Assembly: GCF_014522205.1 (NCBI RefSeq)
Contig: NZ_CP046884.1
Span: 1,798,001-1,862,000, forward strand
DNA: 64,000 bases
Direction of reading: 5' to 3'
Source: Corynebacterium poyangense
GTDB taxonomy: Bacteria > Actinomycetota > Actinomycetes > Mycobacteriales > Mycobacteriaceae
Both the position numbers and the translations under genes were made by a program. Positions 7,787 to 17,386 of the stretch are shown here, one piece after another. Numbering within the stretch: the first letter of the stretch is position 1; each line of letters starts with the position of its first letter. The notes under the pieces were generated by a model. That model was given only the letters and a program-made list of their open reading frames with translations. It had not been told where the DNA came from and did not search any database.

Positions 7787-10675
7787 TTAGGAAGAAGGTT
7801 CCACTATGGCGTCTAAGAGCTCGACGATGTGCTGCGCGCGCTCCCCAGTGCCCTGTTCCACCTGCGTTCGACAAGAAAACCCATCAGCAATAACAGCTAC
7901 CTCGGTTTCTTGTTGTGCAGCTTGCGTCCGAGCTGCCTTCACCCGTGGGAATAACTCACGCTCCCCTAATTGTTGAGACATCTCCGCATGACCTGCCTCA
8001 AAGCCCCAATTACCCGCCAGTCCACAACATCCAGTTTCAATGCACGATTCTTCTATTCCCAACGCCTCAAGCAAGCCACGAGCAGGTCCCGGATTGCCGA
8101 GTGCCCGTTCATGACAATGGATTTGCGTCAATGCTTGAATATTTCGCTCTGCAATCCGAAGCTGACCGCTATCCACAGCGTTCTTGATCAGTGGCGCGAC
8201 AAACTCCACAAAAGAAACTGTGCGCTCGGCAAGTTCGGCGACACGTAGATCTGGGCTTAGTCCGGTAGCTTCCTTGCGCAACATCACTGTGCATGAAGGC
8301 TCTAAGGCCAGTACAGGCGTATGTGACTGATCACAATACTTATGAATCACCTTGGCACTGTGTTCTAGGATCCGACGCGCAGTTTTTAGCTGTCCAGTGG
8401 AATGCCATGTTAAACCGCAGCACAGGAATTCATGAGGCACAACCACAGCGATCCCGAGCTTATGAAGAAGCGATACCGCTGCTTGAGCCGGCCTCGGGTC
8501 TAAGTTGTTATTGAAGGAATCGGGCCATAACACCACCGTTGTGGCAGCTGTTACCTCAGAGTCCGGCTGAGAGTACTTCTTCCACCAACGACGGAACTGC
8601 ACTGGAGATATTCGGATAAGAGGTCGGGATTGGTCTAACCCGCCCAGGCGCGCCAGGATTTTCGCTATCGCCGGGGTGCGCATGGCGGCGTCGAGCACTA
8701 AGGCAAAGCCGGGAATTTTATGCGCTATTGCCATAGTCAGCGGCAGGAAACCCATCACATAGTGAGCCATGGGACGAAGTTTTCGACGATAGTGATGATA
8801 GAGGAACTCCGCTTTTAGAGTAGCCATATCTACGTTTACCGGGCATTCCTGAGCACAGGCGCGGCAGCTTAGACAGAGATCCAACGCTTCTTCTGCTTCA
8901 GTAGAAGAGAATCCCGCTAGGGTTTCTCCTCGCAGGAGCTCAGAAAGGATACGCGCACGTCCACGGGTGGAATGTACTTCATCTCCGGTGACTTGGAATG
9001 ACGGACACATGGCACCACTGGAGGATCGACAAGCCCCCACCCCAACACAGCGGTTGACTGCATTGCGGTAACTGCCTTGGTCTTTGGGGAAAAGATGACG
9101 TGGCTGGGGATCATGGCGGATTTGGCCGGGATCCATCCTTAATCCATCATCTACAGGATCCGCCCAGACTAGAACCCCCGGATTGAAAACCCGGTCTGGG
9201 TCAAAGATCAACGAAAACTCCTCGAACAACTTCCGCATAGCAGGGCTATACATTTCGCTGAGCAGTGCTGATCGTGCTCGACCATCCCCGTGCTCTCCAG
9301 ATAAAGAGCCACCATGACGGCTGACAAGTTGGGCTGCTTCTTTCATAAAGGAGGTGAATTGGGATATCCCCGCCTGTGAAGAGAAGTCGAAACTGATACG
9401 CACGTGTACGCAGCCTTCACCAAAGTGCCCGAACGGAATCCCCTGATATTTATGCTTTGCCATCAGGTCATAGAGGTCTCGAAGATAATCAGCTAGGTTT
9501 TCCGGAGGTACCGCGGAATCCTCCCAATTAGGCCAAGCCTCGCCGCCATCAGGCAACCGAGTAACGATCCCGGCTGCAGACTCTCGGATATGCCACAAAC
9601 CGCGCATATCCGTCTGATCGTGGACTACCACCGCATCCAAAACTGGAGTTACCCCCACCACCTGATGTGCTAGCTCACAGGCTTCTTCTAAGGTTTCTCC
9701 GCCGGTTTCGCAGAACAGCCAACCCCCCGCTCGGGCCCCGTTTTCATCGACTCCTGGAAGATTTTCTCCGGCCCGTTCCTGACCATTTTTAGATCGTAAC
9801 GCTGCTAATAAGTCCCCACCCATCCCCTCAATAGTGTTCACGCCACGAAGCCTCAAGTAGGGCGCGGCCGCAGCGGCGTCGAACACTGTCTGATAAGCCA
9901 GAACCGCCAAAGCTGTGTGCTTCGGGAGCGGCACCAACGCCACCTTCAGCCTGGTGATAATGCCGATGGTCCCTTCACTTCCAGCAATGGCTCGGGCTGG
10001 ATGCTTCAAAATATGGTGCAACCCATACCCCGACACCTGGCGTGGAAAACGTCCAAGCTCAGCTTCAATAAGAGCCGCATGATCCTGAGCTAATTTCTTC
10101 ATCGCTGCGTCGATGTTGGGATCATCACACCCCGTGTCATCCACGGTAACTTCCCGCCCATCGGCCAGCATGATAGTAACTTCCAGAAGATTGTCCGCTG
10201 CGGTTCCCCAGGCTACGGAATGTGATCCACAGGCATTATTAGCTACCATTCCCCCAACAGTGCAGCGACTATGGGTAGAAGGATCCGGACCATAGGTTAA
10301 CCCATAGGGGGCTGCGGCTTGACGTAGTTGATCACATACCACCCCTGGTTCCACGGTGGCAGTCCGGTTGATTGGATCAATCTCGATAATGCGATTGAAG
10401 TAACGGGAAGTATCAATGATTAGGCCTTCCCCTATTGCATTTCCGGCAACCGACGTACCACCACCTCGGCCAACAATCGGCCAGTTCTTTGCTTTGGCAA
10501 TAGCTAAGCCGTCGCGGATATCGGAGATCGAGCGGGGCTCCAGAATGGCGGCGGGGACGCGGCGAAAAATTGACGCGTCAGAGGTGTAGGCAGCCCGAGT
10601 TGTCATGTCTGTTCTAAGGCCAGTGCGTACGTGACGGCTGGCGGCATCGTGATCTCCGCAACACATGAGTAACAT
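7787..10675 (-). CDS. FAD-linked 2-hydroxyacid (D-lactate/glycolate-type) dehydrogenase with Fe-S module
   Basis: This large fusion of about 962 residues has three parts. First is an FAD-binding type 4 domain (VGRGGGTSVAGNAIG near residue 70) with its FAD-oxidase C-terminal domain (SLSGEHGDGRARS). Next is a ferredoxin-like 4Fe-4S segment, CLSCRACAQECPVN near 605. Last are two cysteine-rich CCG domains (EFLCCGLTWHSTG and ETGCCGLAGNWG). This layout is that of GlcD-GlcF-type fusions that oxidise D-lactate, glycolate or similar acids and pass electrons to the respiratory chain. The segment ASRHVRTGLRTDMTTRAAY is conserved in the family, so the start must lie upstream of the ATG at 10606. A FadR-type regulator is divergent 54 bp away. 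Confidence 0.85.
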   Translation of the reverse strand: MLLMCCGDHDAASRHVRTGLRTDMTTRAAYTSDASIFRRVPAAILEPRSISDIRDGLAIAKAKNWPIVGRGGGTSVAGNAIGEGLIIDTSRYFNRIIEIDPINRTATVEPGVVCDQLRQAAAPYGLTYGPDPSTHSRCTVGGMVANNACGSHSVAWGTAADNLLEVTIMLADGREVTVDDTGCDDPNIDAAMKKLAQDHAALIEAELGRFPRQVSGYGLHHILKHPARAIAGSEGTIGIITRLKVALVPLPKHTALAVLAYQTVFDAAAAAPYLRLRGVNTIEGMGGDLLAALRSKNGQERAGENLPGVDENGARAGGWLFCETGGETLEEACELAHQVVGVTPVLDAVVVHDQTDMRGLWHIRESAAGIVTRLPDGGEAWPNWEDSAVPPENLADYLRDLYDLMAKHKYQGIPFGHFGEGCVHVRISFDFSSQAGISQFTSFMKEAAQLVSRHGGSLSGEHGDGRARSALLSEMYSPAMRKLFEEFSLIFDPDRVFNPGVLVWADPVDDGLRMDPGQIRHDPQPRHLFPKDQGSYRNAVNRCVGVGACRSSSGAMCPSFQVTGDEVHSTRGRARILSELLRGETLAGFSSTEAEEALDLCLSCRACAQECPVNVDMATLKAEFLYHHYRRKLRPMAHYVMGFLPLTMAIAHKIPGFALVLDAAMRTPAIAKILARLGGLDQSRPLIRISPVQFRRWWKKYSQPDSEVTAATTVVLWPDSFNNNLDPRPAQAAVSLLHKLGIAVVVPHEFLCCGLTWHSTGQLKTARRILEHSAKVIHKYCDQSHTPVLALEPSCTVMLRKEATGLSPDLRVAELAERTVSFVEFVAPLIKNAVDSGQLRIAERNIQALTQIHCHERALGNPGPARGLLEALGIEESCIETGCCGLAGNWGFEAGHAEMSQQLGERELFPRVKAARTQAAQQETEVAVIADGFSCRTQVEQGTGERAQHIVELLDAIVEPSS

Positions 10676-10677
10676 GT
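10668..10677. promoter_or_regulatory. Possible regulator site AGTAACATGT before the hydroxyacid oxidase
   Basis: The ten bases AGTAACATGT overlap the start of the oxidase gene (start codon at 10675) and lie in the 5' region shared with the divergent GntR gene. The same ten bases recur at 13160-13169, upstream of the DctM-like permease. Two copies in divergent regulator/transport gaps suggest a shared binding site, but ten bases is short and chance is possible. Confidence 0.2.
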
Positions 10678-10729
10678 TAGTGCATGGGAGGAGTATCTAC
10701 GAACTCTTTTTCGTGGCAAGATCGACACT

Positions 10730-11494
10730 ATGGTAAAACCACCGGCCTTTGGTGACGGAACAAATCTCAGCATGACGGAAGAAGTCATGATTTATGTGCG
10801 CGACGCCGTTCACAGTGGGAAAATGCCCGCCGATACGTGGTTTAGCGTCTATCAACTTAGTGCCGAATTAGGAGTATCTCGATCCCCGGTCCGTGATGCT
10901 CTGTTGCGCCTAGAAGAAGCTGGCCTGGTTCGCTTCACCCGAAACCGGGGGTTTCAGATAGTGAAGACTCAACCGCAGGACGTCGCTGAGATCTTTGCTC
11001 TCCGACTAGAAATAGAACCTGCAGCGGCGTTCCGAGCTGCCCGGCGCTACCTCGCTGAACCAGATTTTGCTCAGGGTTTTCAGCACCATTGCCAACAACT
11101 CGTCGACTCGATGGTGAAGGCTGCGAAAGCCCAGGATGCGGAGGCTTTCTTCGATATTGATATGGAGCTTCATCAGTGGATTATGGAGGCTGGTTTAGCC
11201 CGACGCGGCTCTCGCTTTGTGCAGCAGCTTCGCAGTCATACTCGCATTCTTGGGCCTTCGACGGCAGGCACTTCGCGATCCTTCCAGACTATTTTGGATG
11301 AACACCTTCCGGTGATCGCAGCCATTGAACACGGTGAAGCACAAACCGCGAAAAGCGCCATGTATCGGCACATCGCCAACACCGGACAGCTGTTATTAAC
11401 TCAGGCGCTGAAAAGAAGCAAAGCCGAGGACCCGGAGCAAGAAGCGGCGATTATTTGGCGCCGCTATACCGAAGGGTGCGGTGATCAAACCTGA
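10730..11494 (+). CDS. GntR-family regulator, FadR/FCD subgroup
   Basis: This 254-residue DNA-binding repressor or activator has an N-terminal winged helix (FSVYQLSAELGVSRSPVRDALLRLEEAGLVRF, given here in short as the GVSRSPVRDAL recognition region near residue 50). The all-helical FCD ligand domain follows (LRLEIEPAAAFRAA, MELHQWIMEAG, DEHLPVIAAIEHG); its histidines usually hold a metal that contacts a carboxylate. It is divergent from the 2-hydroxyacid oxidase, and such pairs are usually autoregulated and induced by lactate- or glycolate-like acids. The effector is inference. Confidence 0.88.
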   Translation: MVKPPAFGDGTNLSMTEEVMIYVRDAVHSGKMPADTWFSVYQLSAELGVSRSPVRDALLRLEEAGLVRFTRNRGFQIVKTQPQDVAEIFALRLEIEPAAAFRAARRYLAEPDFAQGFQHHCQQLVDSMVKAAKAQDAEAFFDIDMELHQWIMEAGLARRGSRFVQQLRSHTRILGPSTAGTSRSFQTILDEHLPVIAAIEHGEAQTAKSAMYRHIANTGQLLLTQALKRSKAEDPEQEAAIIWRRYTEGCGDQT

Positions 11495-11527
11495 GCTGCC
11501 TGATCGGTGGCCGCGGTAGTCTCTGGG

Positions 11528-11749
11528 TTAACCTTCCTGGTGATAACGCAGAAGAAGAGCGGTCACCGCGCAGCACGTCGCGGCGCTAAATACCCACGGA
11601 GCTAGGGTTTTTGTTACTCCGCTAACGATGTCGCCCTGAAGCAAAATAAGACCTACGGCTTGAGTGACCACAATAACTACTCCGCCGAGCAGGAACAGAG
11701 CCAAGAAGATCAAGAACAAAATTCTGCATATCTGAAAAAATATGGTCAT
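11528..11749 (-). CDS. Small membrane protein following the DctM-like permease
   Basis: This is a 73-residue protein with two hydrophobic segments (IFFQICRILFLIFLALFLLG and, further on, VFSAATCCAVTALLL). The ATG at 11749 is preceded by AGGAAAAAACC and lies 12 bases after the permease stop, so the two are cotranscribed. I do not recognise a family. It may be a small accessory subunit of the permease, but it does not look like a normal four-segment DctQ protein. Confidence 0.55.
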   Translation of the reverse strand: MTIFFQICRILFLIFLALFLLGGVVIVVTQAVGLILLQGDIVSGVTKTLAPWVFSAATCCAVTALLLRYHQEG

Positions 11750-11760
11750 GGTTTTTTCCT

Positions 11761-13113
11761 TTAGGAAGTAGGTACATACACCGGTAGCCAACCCATCCCC
11801 ACTAACCAGGAAAGAGCAATCATCGGCAATACGAAGTACACAATGAGGGGGATAAACATCTTCTTCGGATCGGCTTTAGCCATCCCACTCGCCAAATAAA
11901 TGGGAGCCCCAACCGGTGGCGACGCCCCTTCAGTGGAGGTACACAGCAGCACTGCGATAATCGCCAGAGTTGGGTCTAGTCCTACCGCTGTTAAAGCAGC
12001 AACAGCTGGAGCGCCCACGGCGGCAGCGGTGGCCGTCGAGCTTAATGGGGTAGCTACGATCACCGCCATGATTCCCACTAAGAGCAGCATCACTGCTTTA
12101 GGCAGATTCAGGGAGGCTAAAAATTCAGAAAGCTGTGGTCCTACCCCTAGTTCTTCCATGATGGTGGCGGCCCCCAGGGCAGAAAAGAGCGAAATGCCCA
12201 CAGTGGCAAATTGCGGTAGATCTCGTTGCAGCTGAACCCTGAAATGAGCGTTGTTTTGCCGGATTCGAGAATACCCTTCTACCAAAGCAATGAGAGTAAT
12301 AAGAATAGGAACCCAGACAATAATTGAGATGGCCTTAATGCCATCGGCGCCCACTCTAGAGTCATCCTGAAGCCAGGTGGCCAGCGGACCGATGGTGATT
12401 AACACAGGGATGATGATCCCAATGAAAATGGAGGGAGAACGCCATCCCTGGGATAATGATTCTGACAGCGGTAGACGATCTTCTTCTGGTGTCGCCGGAA
12501 TGTGGTCTCGACGCACCCACCACCACACCACGATGAGCCGGTACAGTACTGCCCACCCGCCAGCACAGGCTAAGGCTACGTAGACGCTTGAGGCAGAAGC
12601 GGCAGCAGCTACCGGCATGGCGAGAATAATGAACATGGTGGAGTTAGGGGGCAATGCCACCCCGAGACCGGAATTCCCAGCTACTAGGGTAGCGGCTCGT
12701 TCGGGTTTCCAGCCGGTACGTCTCATCCACGGAATAGTGACTGAGCCAACAGTAGCGGTGTTCCCGGCAGTGGAGCCTGCGATCAGCCCGATGAGAGCGG
12801 AACCCAGGGTAGAAACGAAGGCTGGCCCACCGCGTAGGCGCCCGAAAATAGAGTTGAGGATGCTGATGAGTCGATCAATTAAACCTGTGGCTTGGACCAC
12901 TACCCCCATAAAGACAAAAGCCATGCCGGCAAAAGTGACCTCTGATTGTGCCCCTTTGACGACGGCGGTTGCTAAAAGTTCTGGCGCCCGAGAACCGCCG
13001 ACTAACGCAGTAGCTACCAGACCTAATAACAAAGCTTCGGCAATATCGCGGCGGAGTCCAACGTTGACTATCACAGTCACCGCAATAAATACTAGAAGTG
13101 CGATGATGCCCAC
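11761..13113 (-). CDS. DctM-like (TRAP large subunit type) permease
   Basis: This 450-residue protein has about 11-12 membrane segments, with features of the TRAP/DctM and related IT-superfamily permeases: GLIAGSTAGNTATVGSVTIPWM near residue 110 (in short, GSTAGNTATVGS), SGLGVALPPNSTMFI, and TEGASPPVGAPIYLASGMA near the end. Organic acids are the usual substrates. I chose the GTG at 13113 (AAGGGAA upstream) over the longer frame starting at 13167, because it puts the start just before the first membrane helix. No periplasmic DctP binding protein is nearby. The divergent HutC-type regulator at 13208 is the likely controller. Confidence 0.75.
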   Translation of the reverse strand: MGIIALLVFIAVTVIVNVGLRRDIAEALLLGLVATALVGGSRAPELLATAVVKGAQSEVTFAGMAFVFMGVVVQATGLIDRLISILNSIFGRLRGGPAFVSTLGSALIGLIAGSTAGNTATVGSVTIPWMRRTGWKPERAATLVAGNSGLGVALPPNSTMFIILAMPVAAAASASSVYVALACAGGWAVLYRLIVVWWWVRRDHIPATPEEDRLPLSESLSQGWRSPSIFIGIIIPVLITIGPLATWLQDDSRVGADGIKAISIIVWVPILITLIALVEGYSRIRQNNAHFRVQLQRDLPQFATVGISLFSALGAATIMEELGVGPQLSEFLASLNLPKAVMLLLVGIMAVIVATPLSSTATAAAVGAPAVAALTAVGLDPTLAIIAVLLCTSTEGASPPVGAPIYLASGMAKADPKKMFIPLIVYFVLPMIALSWLVGMGWLPVYVPTS

Positions 13114-13159
13114 GTTCGTGATTCCCTTCACTTCAAAGTTAAAAGATGACCTGCACAAC

Positions 13160-13169
13160 AGTAACATGT
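13160..13169. promoter_or_regulatory. Second copy of AGTAACATGT, upstream of the permease
   Basis: These ten bases are identical to 10668-10677. They lie about 47 bases upstream of the permease start and 39 bases upstream of the divergent GntR gene. Shared control of the oxidase and the permease by one of the two GntR proteins is a possible reading. Confidence 0.2.
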
Positions 13170-13207
13170 CACCGCGCTAATTCTGAAGCCCAGTAGAATA
13201 TATCCTC

Positions 13208-13945
13208 GTGTCAGCCATTCACGAAGAGATTTCTGCATATCTGCGCAGCTTAATTGTGAACTTATCTCCTGGAGCTCCGTTGCCTACGGAGGCGGAAATT
13301 ACCCGGCAATTCCGGTGTTCGCGGTGGTCTGCCCGAAAAGCCTTGGATACCTTAAAAAAGGAAGGGCTCGTTTACTCCGGACAGGGCCGACGTACCCGCG
13401 TCCTGGACACCGTCCCACATGAATCTTTTGAGAGTGTTATTTCTGCCGGGGCAGCTTTCCGAAGACTAGGGATCAAGTTAGGGCAAGAGACTATCTTCGC
13501 TGGCCCCATCCCCAGTAATGCGGAGCTTTCAGCAAAACTGAATATCCCCGAGGGTGAATCCATCATTAAGATCAGTCGACTCCGCAGTGCACACCGCCGG
13601 CCGATCATCGTCGAGCATTTACACTTTCCGTGGCACATTGGCCGCCCGCTTCTTGACACCGCTCTAAAAACCGCGGAAATTCATGCTCGGCTCCTCACCG
13701 ATGGGGTGGATTATCAAACGGTACACCGAGAGCTGGGAGCCACCTCATGCCCATCCGATGAAGCTACGCTGCTAAATATTTCACCAAATGCGCCGATTTT
13801 TGAGGTGAAAGTGCACGCACTGGATCGACGACGCCACACAGTGGAATACTCCATCTATCATTATTGCGCCAGCAAGGTTTCGATAGCTTTAGAAACTCTG
13901 CGACACTCCCCCTCTCCCTTGAAAATGCAATTCCATCCACACTGA
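13208..13945 (+). CDS. GntR-family regulator, HutC/UTRA subgroup
   Basis: This 245-residue transcription factor has an N-terminal winged helix (LPTEAEITRQFRCSRWSARK, residues ~23-42) and a C-terminal UTRA ligand domain starting near residue 80 (RLGIKLGQETIFAG, LNIPEGESIIKISRLR, FEVKVHALDRRRHTVEYSIY). The start is GTG. It is divergent from the DctM-like permease and lies 92 bases upstream of the peptide ABC importer, so it may control either. The ligand is not evident. Confidence 0.85.
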   Translation: MSAIHEEISAYLRSLIVNLSPGAPLPTEAEITRQFRCSRWSARKALDTLKKEGLVYSGQGRRTRVLDTVPHESFESVISAGAAFRRLGIKLGQETIFAGPIPSNAELSAKLNIPEGESIIKISRLRSAHRRPIIVEHLHFPWHIGRPLLDTALKTAEIHARLLTDGVDYQTVHRELGATSCPSDEATLLNISPNAPIFEVKVHALDRRRHTVEYSIYHYCASKVSIALETLRHSPSPLKMQFHPH

Positions 13946-14036
13946 ACACCGGTATCAACCCCGACGTTTACTTGTCCGGACATTCTCAGGATTGAGGATT
14001 CGATTCCCCTCTTCCCCCTTCATAAGCTAAGTCAAC

Positions 14037-15602
14037 ATGAGGGCTCACTCGACCTGGATACGTCCCTGGCCAGCACTTCTGGCCTGCATCATGTTCGTCA
14101 TTTCTAGTTGCTCAGCCGGGCACACAGCAGTACCCATGGCAACCTCCCACCAAGGCAATAGCCTTAATGTGGGCACCACTACAGCCATGATGTCGATGGA
14201 TTTCACTAAGGAATCCGGTGCCGCCATTCCTCAAGCTCTGATGGGGAATGTCTATGAAACCTTGGTCACCGTCGACGACTCCGGAAACATCCAACCGCTT
14301 TTAGCCACGTCCTGGACACTCAGCCCAGACCACAAAACCTACACTTTTCACCTTCGCGACGATGTACATTTCTCCGACGGCTCAGACTTCACCTCCCACA
14401 CTGCCGCTTTTTCTATCCAGCAGGTCAAAGATTCCTGGATCAACGCCTCCGCCCGGCAGATGGATGTAGTAGACCAGGTAGCAACTCCTGATCTTCACAC
14501 CTTGGTGGTGACATTACAACGGCCCTCAGCAGAATGGCTGTGGCGGATGTCGACGTTCCTCGGTGCAATGATGAGCCCCGCCAGTATTGACCGTCTCAAC
14601 ACCAACCCCTTAGGAACCGGCCCCTACCAGGTGTCTTTCTTTGCGCCAGGAAAATCCATCCACTTCCAAACCCAAGATCATTACTGGAGGGACAATCCTC
14701 CCTTTAGTTCCGCCTCTATCCAATTTTTTAGCGACGCAGTCGCTGCAACCAATGCTTTAAGTACCGGGGACCTCGACGTAATTTGGGCATTATCCAATCC
14801 GGAGCTATTGGGGAACCTTGACCAGAGCATTGCGGTCGACGTCGGGACAAGTAACGGGGAATTTCTGCTAAGCATGAATAATCAGCGCGCTCCGTTTAAT
14901 GATATTCGGGTCCGCCAAGCTGTTATGTACGCCGTCAACCGACAAGATATTATCGATACCGCCTGGGAGGGGTACGGTACTGATACTGGCGGAATTCCCG
15001 TAGCCCCTATTGATCCGTGGTATGAATTCCGAGATCATTATTCTTATGACCCCGAAAAATCGCGAGAATTATTGCAGCAGGCTGGGTTTGGCGGCAAAGA
15101 TAACACCGGCCCAGAGATAACTATTTCAGTTCCCTCATTACCCTACGCTCAGGCCGCCAGCGAAGTGATTTACTCGCAGCTAACAGATGTGGGTTTTCGG
15201 GTAAAGATGGAAAAAACCGAGTTCCCGGCGGTATGGCTCGCCAAGGTATATCAGCAGCATGACTACGATATGTCCCTTATCGCTCATACTGAACCTCGAG
15301 ATATGGTGCGTATATTTGGCGACCCAAAGTACTACGTAGGGGTTCACGATCCGGAGCTAGAAAATATTTTCCAGCAGGCAGATTCCGGCACAGCAGACCA
15401 AGAAATTCCGCTCATGAAAGACGGGGTGGAAAGAATAATGTCCCATGCTTATGCCCTGACACTCATGAATATTCCCACAATTGTTTTGCGTCAACCCAGA
15501 ATTGCCCCCATTAACCCGACAGTAACTACTGATTCTCTCGGGTTATGGAAAATAACTCCGGCTAACGATGAAGAACGTCGCGGAAAGGACAACCATGCTT
15601 AA
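14037..15602 (+). CDS. Peptide/nickel-type ABC importer, solute-binding lipoprotein
   Basis: This is a 521-residue extracytoplasmic binding protein of the DppA/OppA family (SBP_bac_5). A signal peptide ends in a lipobox-like VISSC, with the lipid-bearing cysteine at about residue 25. The family region YETLVTVDDSGNIQPLLATS follows, then TSWTLSPDHKTYTFHLRDDVHFSDG, NPLGTGPYQVSFFAPG and RVRQAVMYAVNRQDI (quoted in parts). It should capture di- or oligopeptides and deliver them to the permeases encoded downstream. Its last 8 bases overlap the first permease gene. Confidence 0.9.
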   Translation: MRAHSTWIRPWPALLACIMFVISSCSAGHTAVPMATSHQGNSLNVGTTTAMMSMDFTKESGAAIPQALMGNVYETLVTVDDSGNIQPLLATSWTLSPDHKTYTFHLRDDVHFSDGSDFTSHTAAFSIQQVKDSWINASARQMDVVDQVATPDLHTLVVTLQRPSAEWLWRMSTFLGAMMSPASIDRLNTNPLGTGPYQVSFFAPGKSIHFQTQDHYWRDNPPFSSASIQFFSDAVAATNALSTGDLDVIWALSNPELLGNLDQSIAVDVGTSNGEFLLSMNNQRAPFNDIRVRQAVMYAVNRQDIIDTAWEGYGTDTGGIPVAPIDPWYEFRDHYSYDPEKSRELLQQAGFGGKDNTGPEITISVPSLPYAQAASEVIYSQLTDVGFRVKMEKTEFPAVWLAKVYQQHDYDMSLIAHTEPRDMVRIFGDPKYYVGVHDPELENIFQQADSGTADQEIPLMKDGVERIMSHAYALTLMNIPTIVLRQPRIAPINPTVTTDSLGLWKITPANDEERRGKDNHA

Positions 15603-16536
15603 GGCCCTTTCTCAGTTAACATTAAGACTCGTCCTCAGTCTTTTTACTGCCGCTGTGCTCATCTTTATTCTCCTCCGCGCTATCCCAGGTGACCCGGCCA
15701 GTATTGCGCTGGGAGTCAACGCCACGGACGACGCCGTCGCCGCCCTTTCACACAAATTAGGAACTGACCGCCCACTGATCATGCAGTTCTTCCTGTGGAT
15801 TGGTGGTCTTCTCCACGGTGACTTCGGCACGTCTCTCCATAGTTCTCAAAATATTTCTCCCATCCTCATTGATAGAGCCCAAGTAAGCCTCATCCTCTGC
15901 TTCAGCGCAATGGTGCTTTCCCTCTGCATCGCTATCCCGCTGGGAATGTGGGCGGCTCGACGCGCCAACCACCTAGACGGCTTGGCTCTATCAATAACCA
16001 CCCAAATAGGCATAGCAATCCCTAATTTCCTTGCCGCCTTACTCTTAGTAACCATCGTCGCTGTTCACTGGCGACTACTACCAGCCCAAGGATGGGTCGT
16101 CCCCTCGGACAATGTCTGGGCCTTCCTCCAACGCCTCATACTCCCCGTCCTAGCTTTGACGTTGGTGCAAGCCGCCATCCTCGCCCGCTACGTTCGCAAC
16201 GCCGTCCTCGAAATCCTCACCCAGGACTACATCCGCACAGCACGCATGAAAGGTTTTTCGCTTCATGGTGCCCTCATGCACCACGGCATCCGCAACGCCG
16301 CTCTTCCGGTCCTTACCGTAGCCGGGGTGCAACTAACCAGCCTCATAGTTGGCGCAGTAGTTATTGAACACGTCTTTATGATTCCCGGTTTAGGCTCTCT
16401 TCTTCTTGACGCGGTATCCACTCGCGATCTCCCGCTAGTCCAAGCGGTTGTCATGTTCCTGGTGTTCTTCACCCTGGTGGTGAATTTTCTCATCGACGTC
16501 GGAACCACCCTCATTGATCCCCGCATAAGAAAGTAA
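15595..16536 (+). CDS. Peptide ABC importer, DppB-like permease
   Basis: This 313-residue inner permease begins with the typical first helix and RAIPGDPASIALG loop of DppB/OppB proteins. It ends with the EAA-type coupling region (TARMKGFSLHGALMHHGIRN, residues ~215-235) and FMIPGLGSLLLDAVSTRDLPL. The ATG at 15595 with GGAAAGGAC upstream is the likely start; it overlaps the binding-protein stop by 8 bases (translational coupling). Confidence 0.88.
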   Translation: MLKALSQLTLRLVLSLFTAAVLIFILLRAIPGDPASIALGVNATDDAVAALSHKLGTDRPLIMQFFLWIGGLLHGDFGTSLHSSQNISPILIDRAQVSLILCFSAMVLSLCIAIPLGMWAARRANHLDGLALSITTQIGIAIPNFLAALLLVTIVAVHWRLLPAQGWVVPSDNVWAFLQRLILPVLALTLVQAAILARYVRNAVLEILTQDYIRTARMKGFSLHGALMHHGIRNAALPVLTVAGVQLTSLIVGAVVIEHVFMIPGLGSLLLDAVSTRDLPLVQAVVMFLVFFTLVVNFLIDVGTTLIDPRIRK

Positions 16537-16540
16537 CCTC

Positions 16541-17386
16541 ATGCTCTATCATGCTCGACGCTTCCCCCTCAGCGGCTGGATCGGGGCCATCATCATCGTC
16601 CTGTTACTCAGTACAGCCATTCTATCCTTCTTCTGGACCCCTGCTGATCCAGTCCACGCCGAACCCAGCCAGCGCCTACTCACCAGCTCCACCGAGCATT
16701 GGATGGGAACTGATCGCTTTGGCCGAGATGTCTTTTCCCGCGTCTTGGTAGGCGCCCGAATGAGCATTTTCGTCGGTCTTATCGCCGTGGGAATCTCCTT
16801 CCTCCTTGGCACTCCCCTCGGCATGTGGGCGGGAATGAAGGGCGGCTTCATCGAATCACTCATCATGCGCGGCGCTGACCTTCTCCTCGCTTTCCCCGCT
16901 CTACTCATGGCCATTATCGCTACCGCTATCGCCGGCCCCTCGACAACCAGCACAATGACAGCTATCGGCATAGCGGGGATACCTTCCTTTGCCCGGGTCG
17001 CTCGCTCAGGAACCCTACAGGTCATGACCCAGGACTATATTTTGGCAGCACGTCAAGCTCGACGACCCTCCCTAGAAATCGCTTACCAACATGTATTCCC
17101 CAACATTCTTGGACTGGTCATGGTCCAAATCTCGGTAGCTTTTTCGCTCGCTATTTTGGCTGAAGCCGCCTTGAGTTTCCTCGGTCTTGGCACTCCACCA
17201 CCTGACCCCTCCTGGGGGCGAATGCTTCACGACGCCCAAGCCTCCATGGGATCTTCCCCTCATCTCGTATTCTGGCCAGGGCTCGCCATCGCTCTGAGTG
17301 TCTGTGGTTTTTCGCTCCTCGGAGACGGTCTACGTGACCTGTTTGATCCCCGTGCTCGACGTATCCGGAGGTCTATCCAATCATGA
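16541..17386 (+). CDS. Peptide ABC importer, DppC-like permease
   Basis: This 281-residue permease has the DppC/OppC pattern: HWMGTDRFGRDVFSRVLVGA near residue 50, a coupling loop QDYILAARQARRPSLEIAYQ, and the final FLGLGTPPPDPSWGRMLHD. It begins 4 bases after the first permease and its stop overlaps the ATPase start (ATGA). It forms the transmembrane channel with the gene before it. Confidence 0.88.
   Translation: MLYHARRFPLSGWIGAIIIVLLLSTAILSFFWTPADPVHAEPSQRLLTSSTEHWMGTDRFGRDVFSRVLVGARMSIFVGLIAVGISFLLGTPLGMWAGMKGGFIESLIMRGADLLLAFPALLMAIIATAIAGPSTTSTMTAIGIAGIPSFARVARSGTLQVMTQDYILAARQARRPSLEIAYQHVFPNILGLVMVQISVAFSLAILAEAALSFLGLGTPPPDPSWGRMLHDAQASMGSSPHLVFWPGLAIALSVCGFSLLGDGLRDLFDPRARRIRRSIQS

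Noticed and set aside
12617..13180. Long plus-strand open frame (187 codons) opposite the DctM-like permease.
   Set aside because: It lies within a clearly coding minus-strand gene, is rich in A, T, P and R as expected of an antisense frame, and matches nothing known to me.
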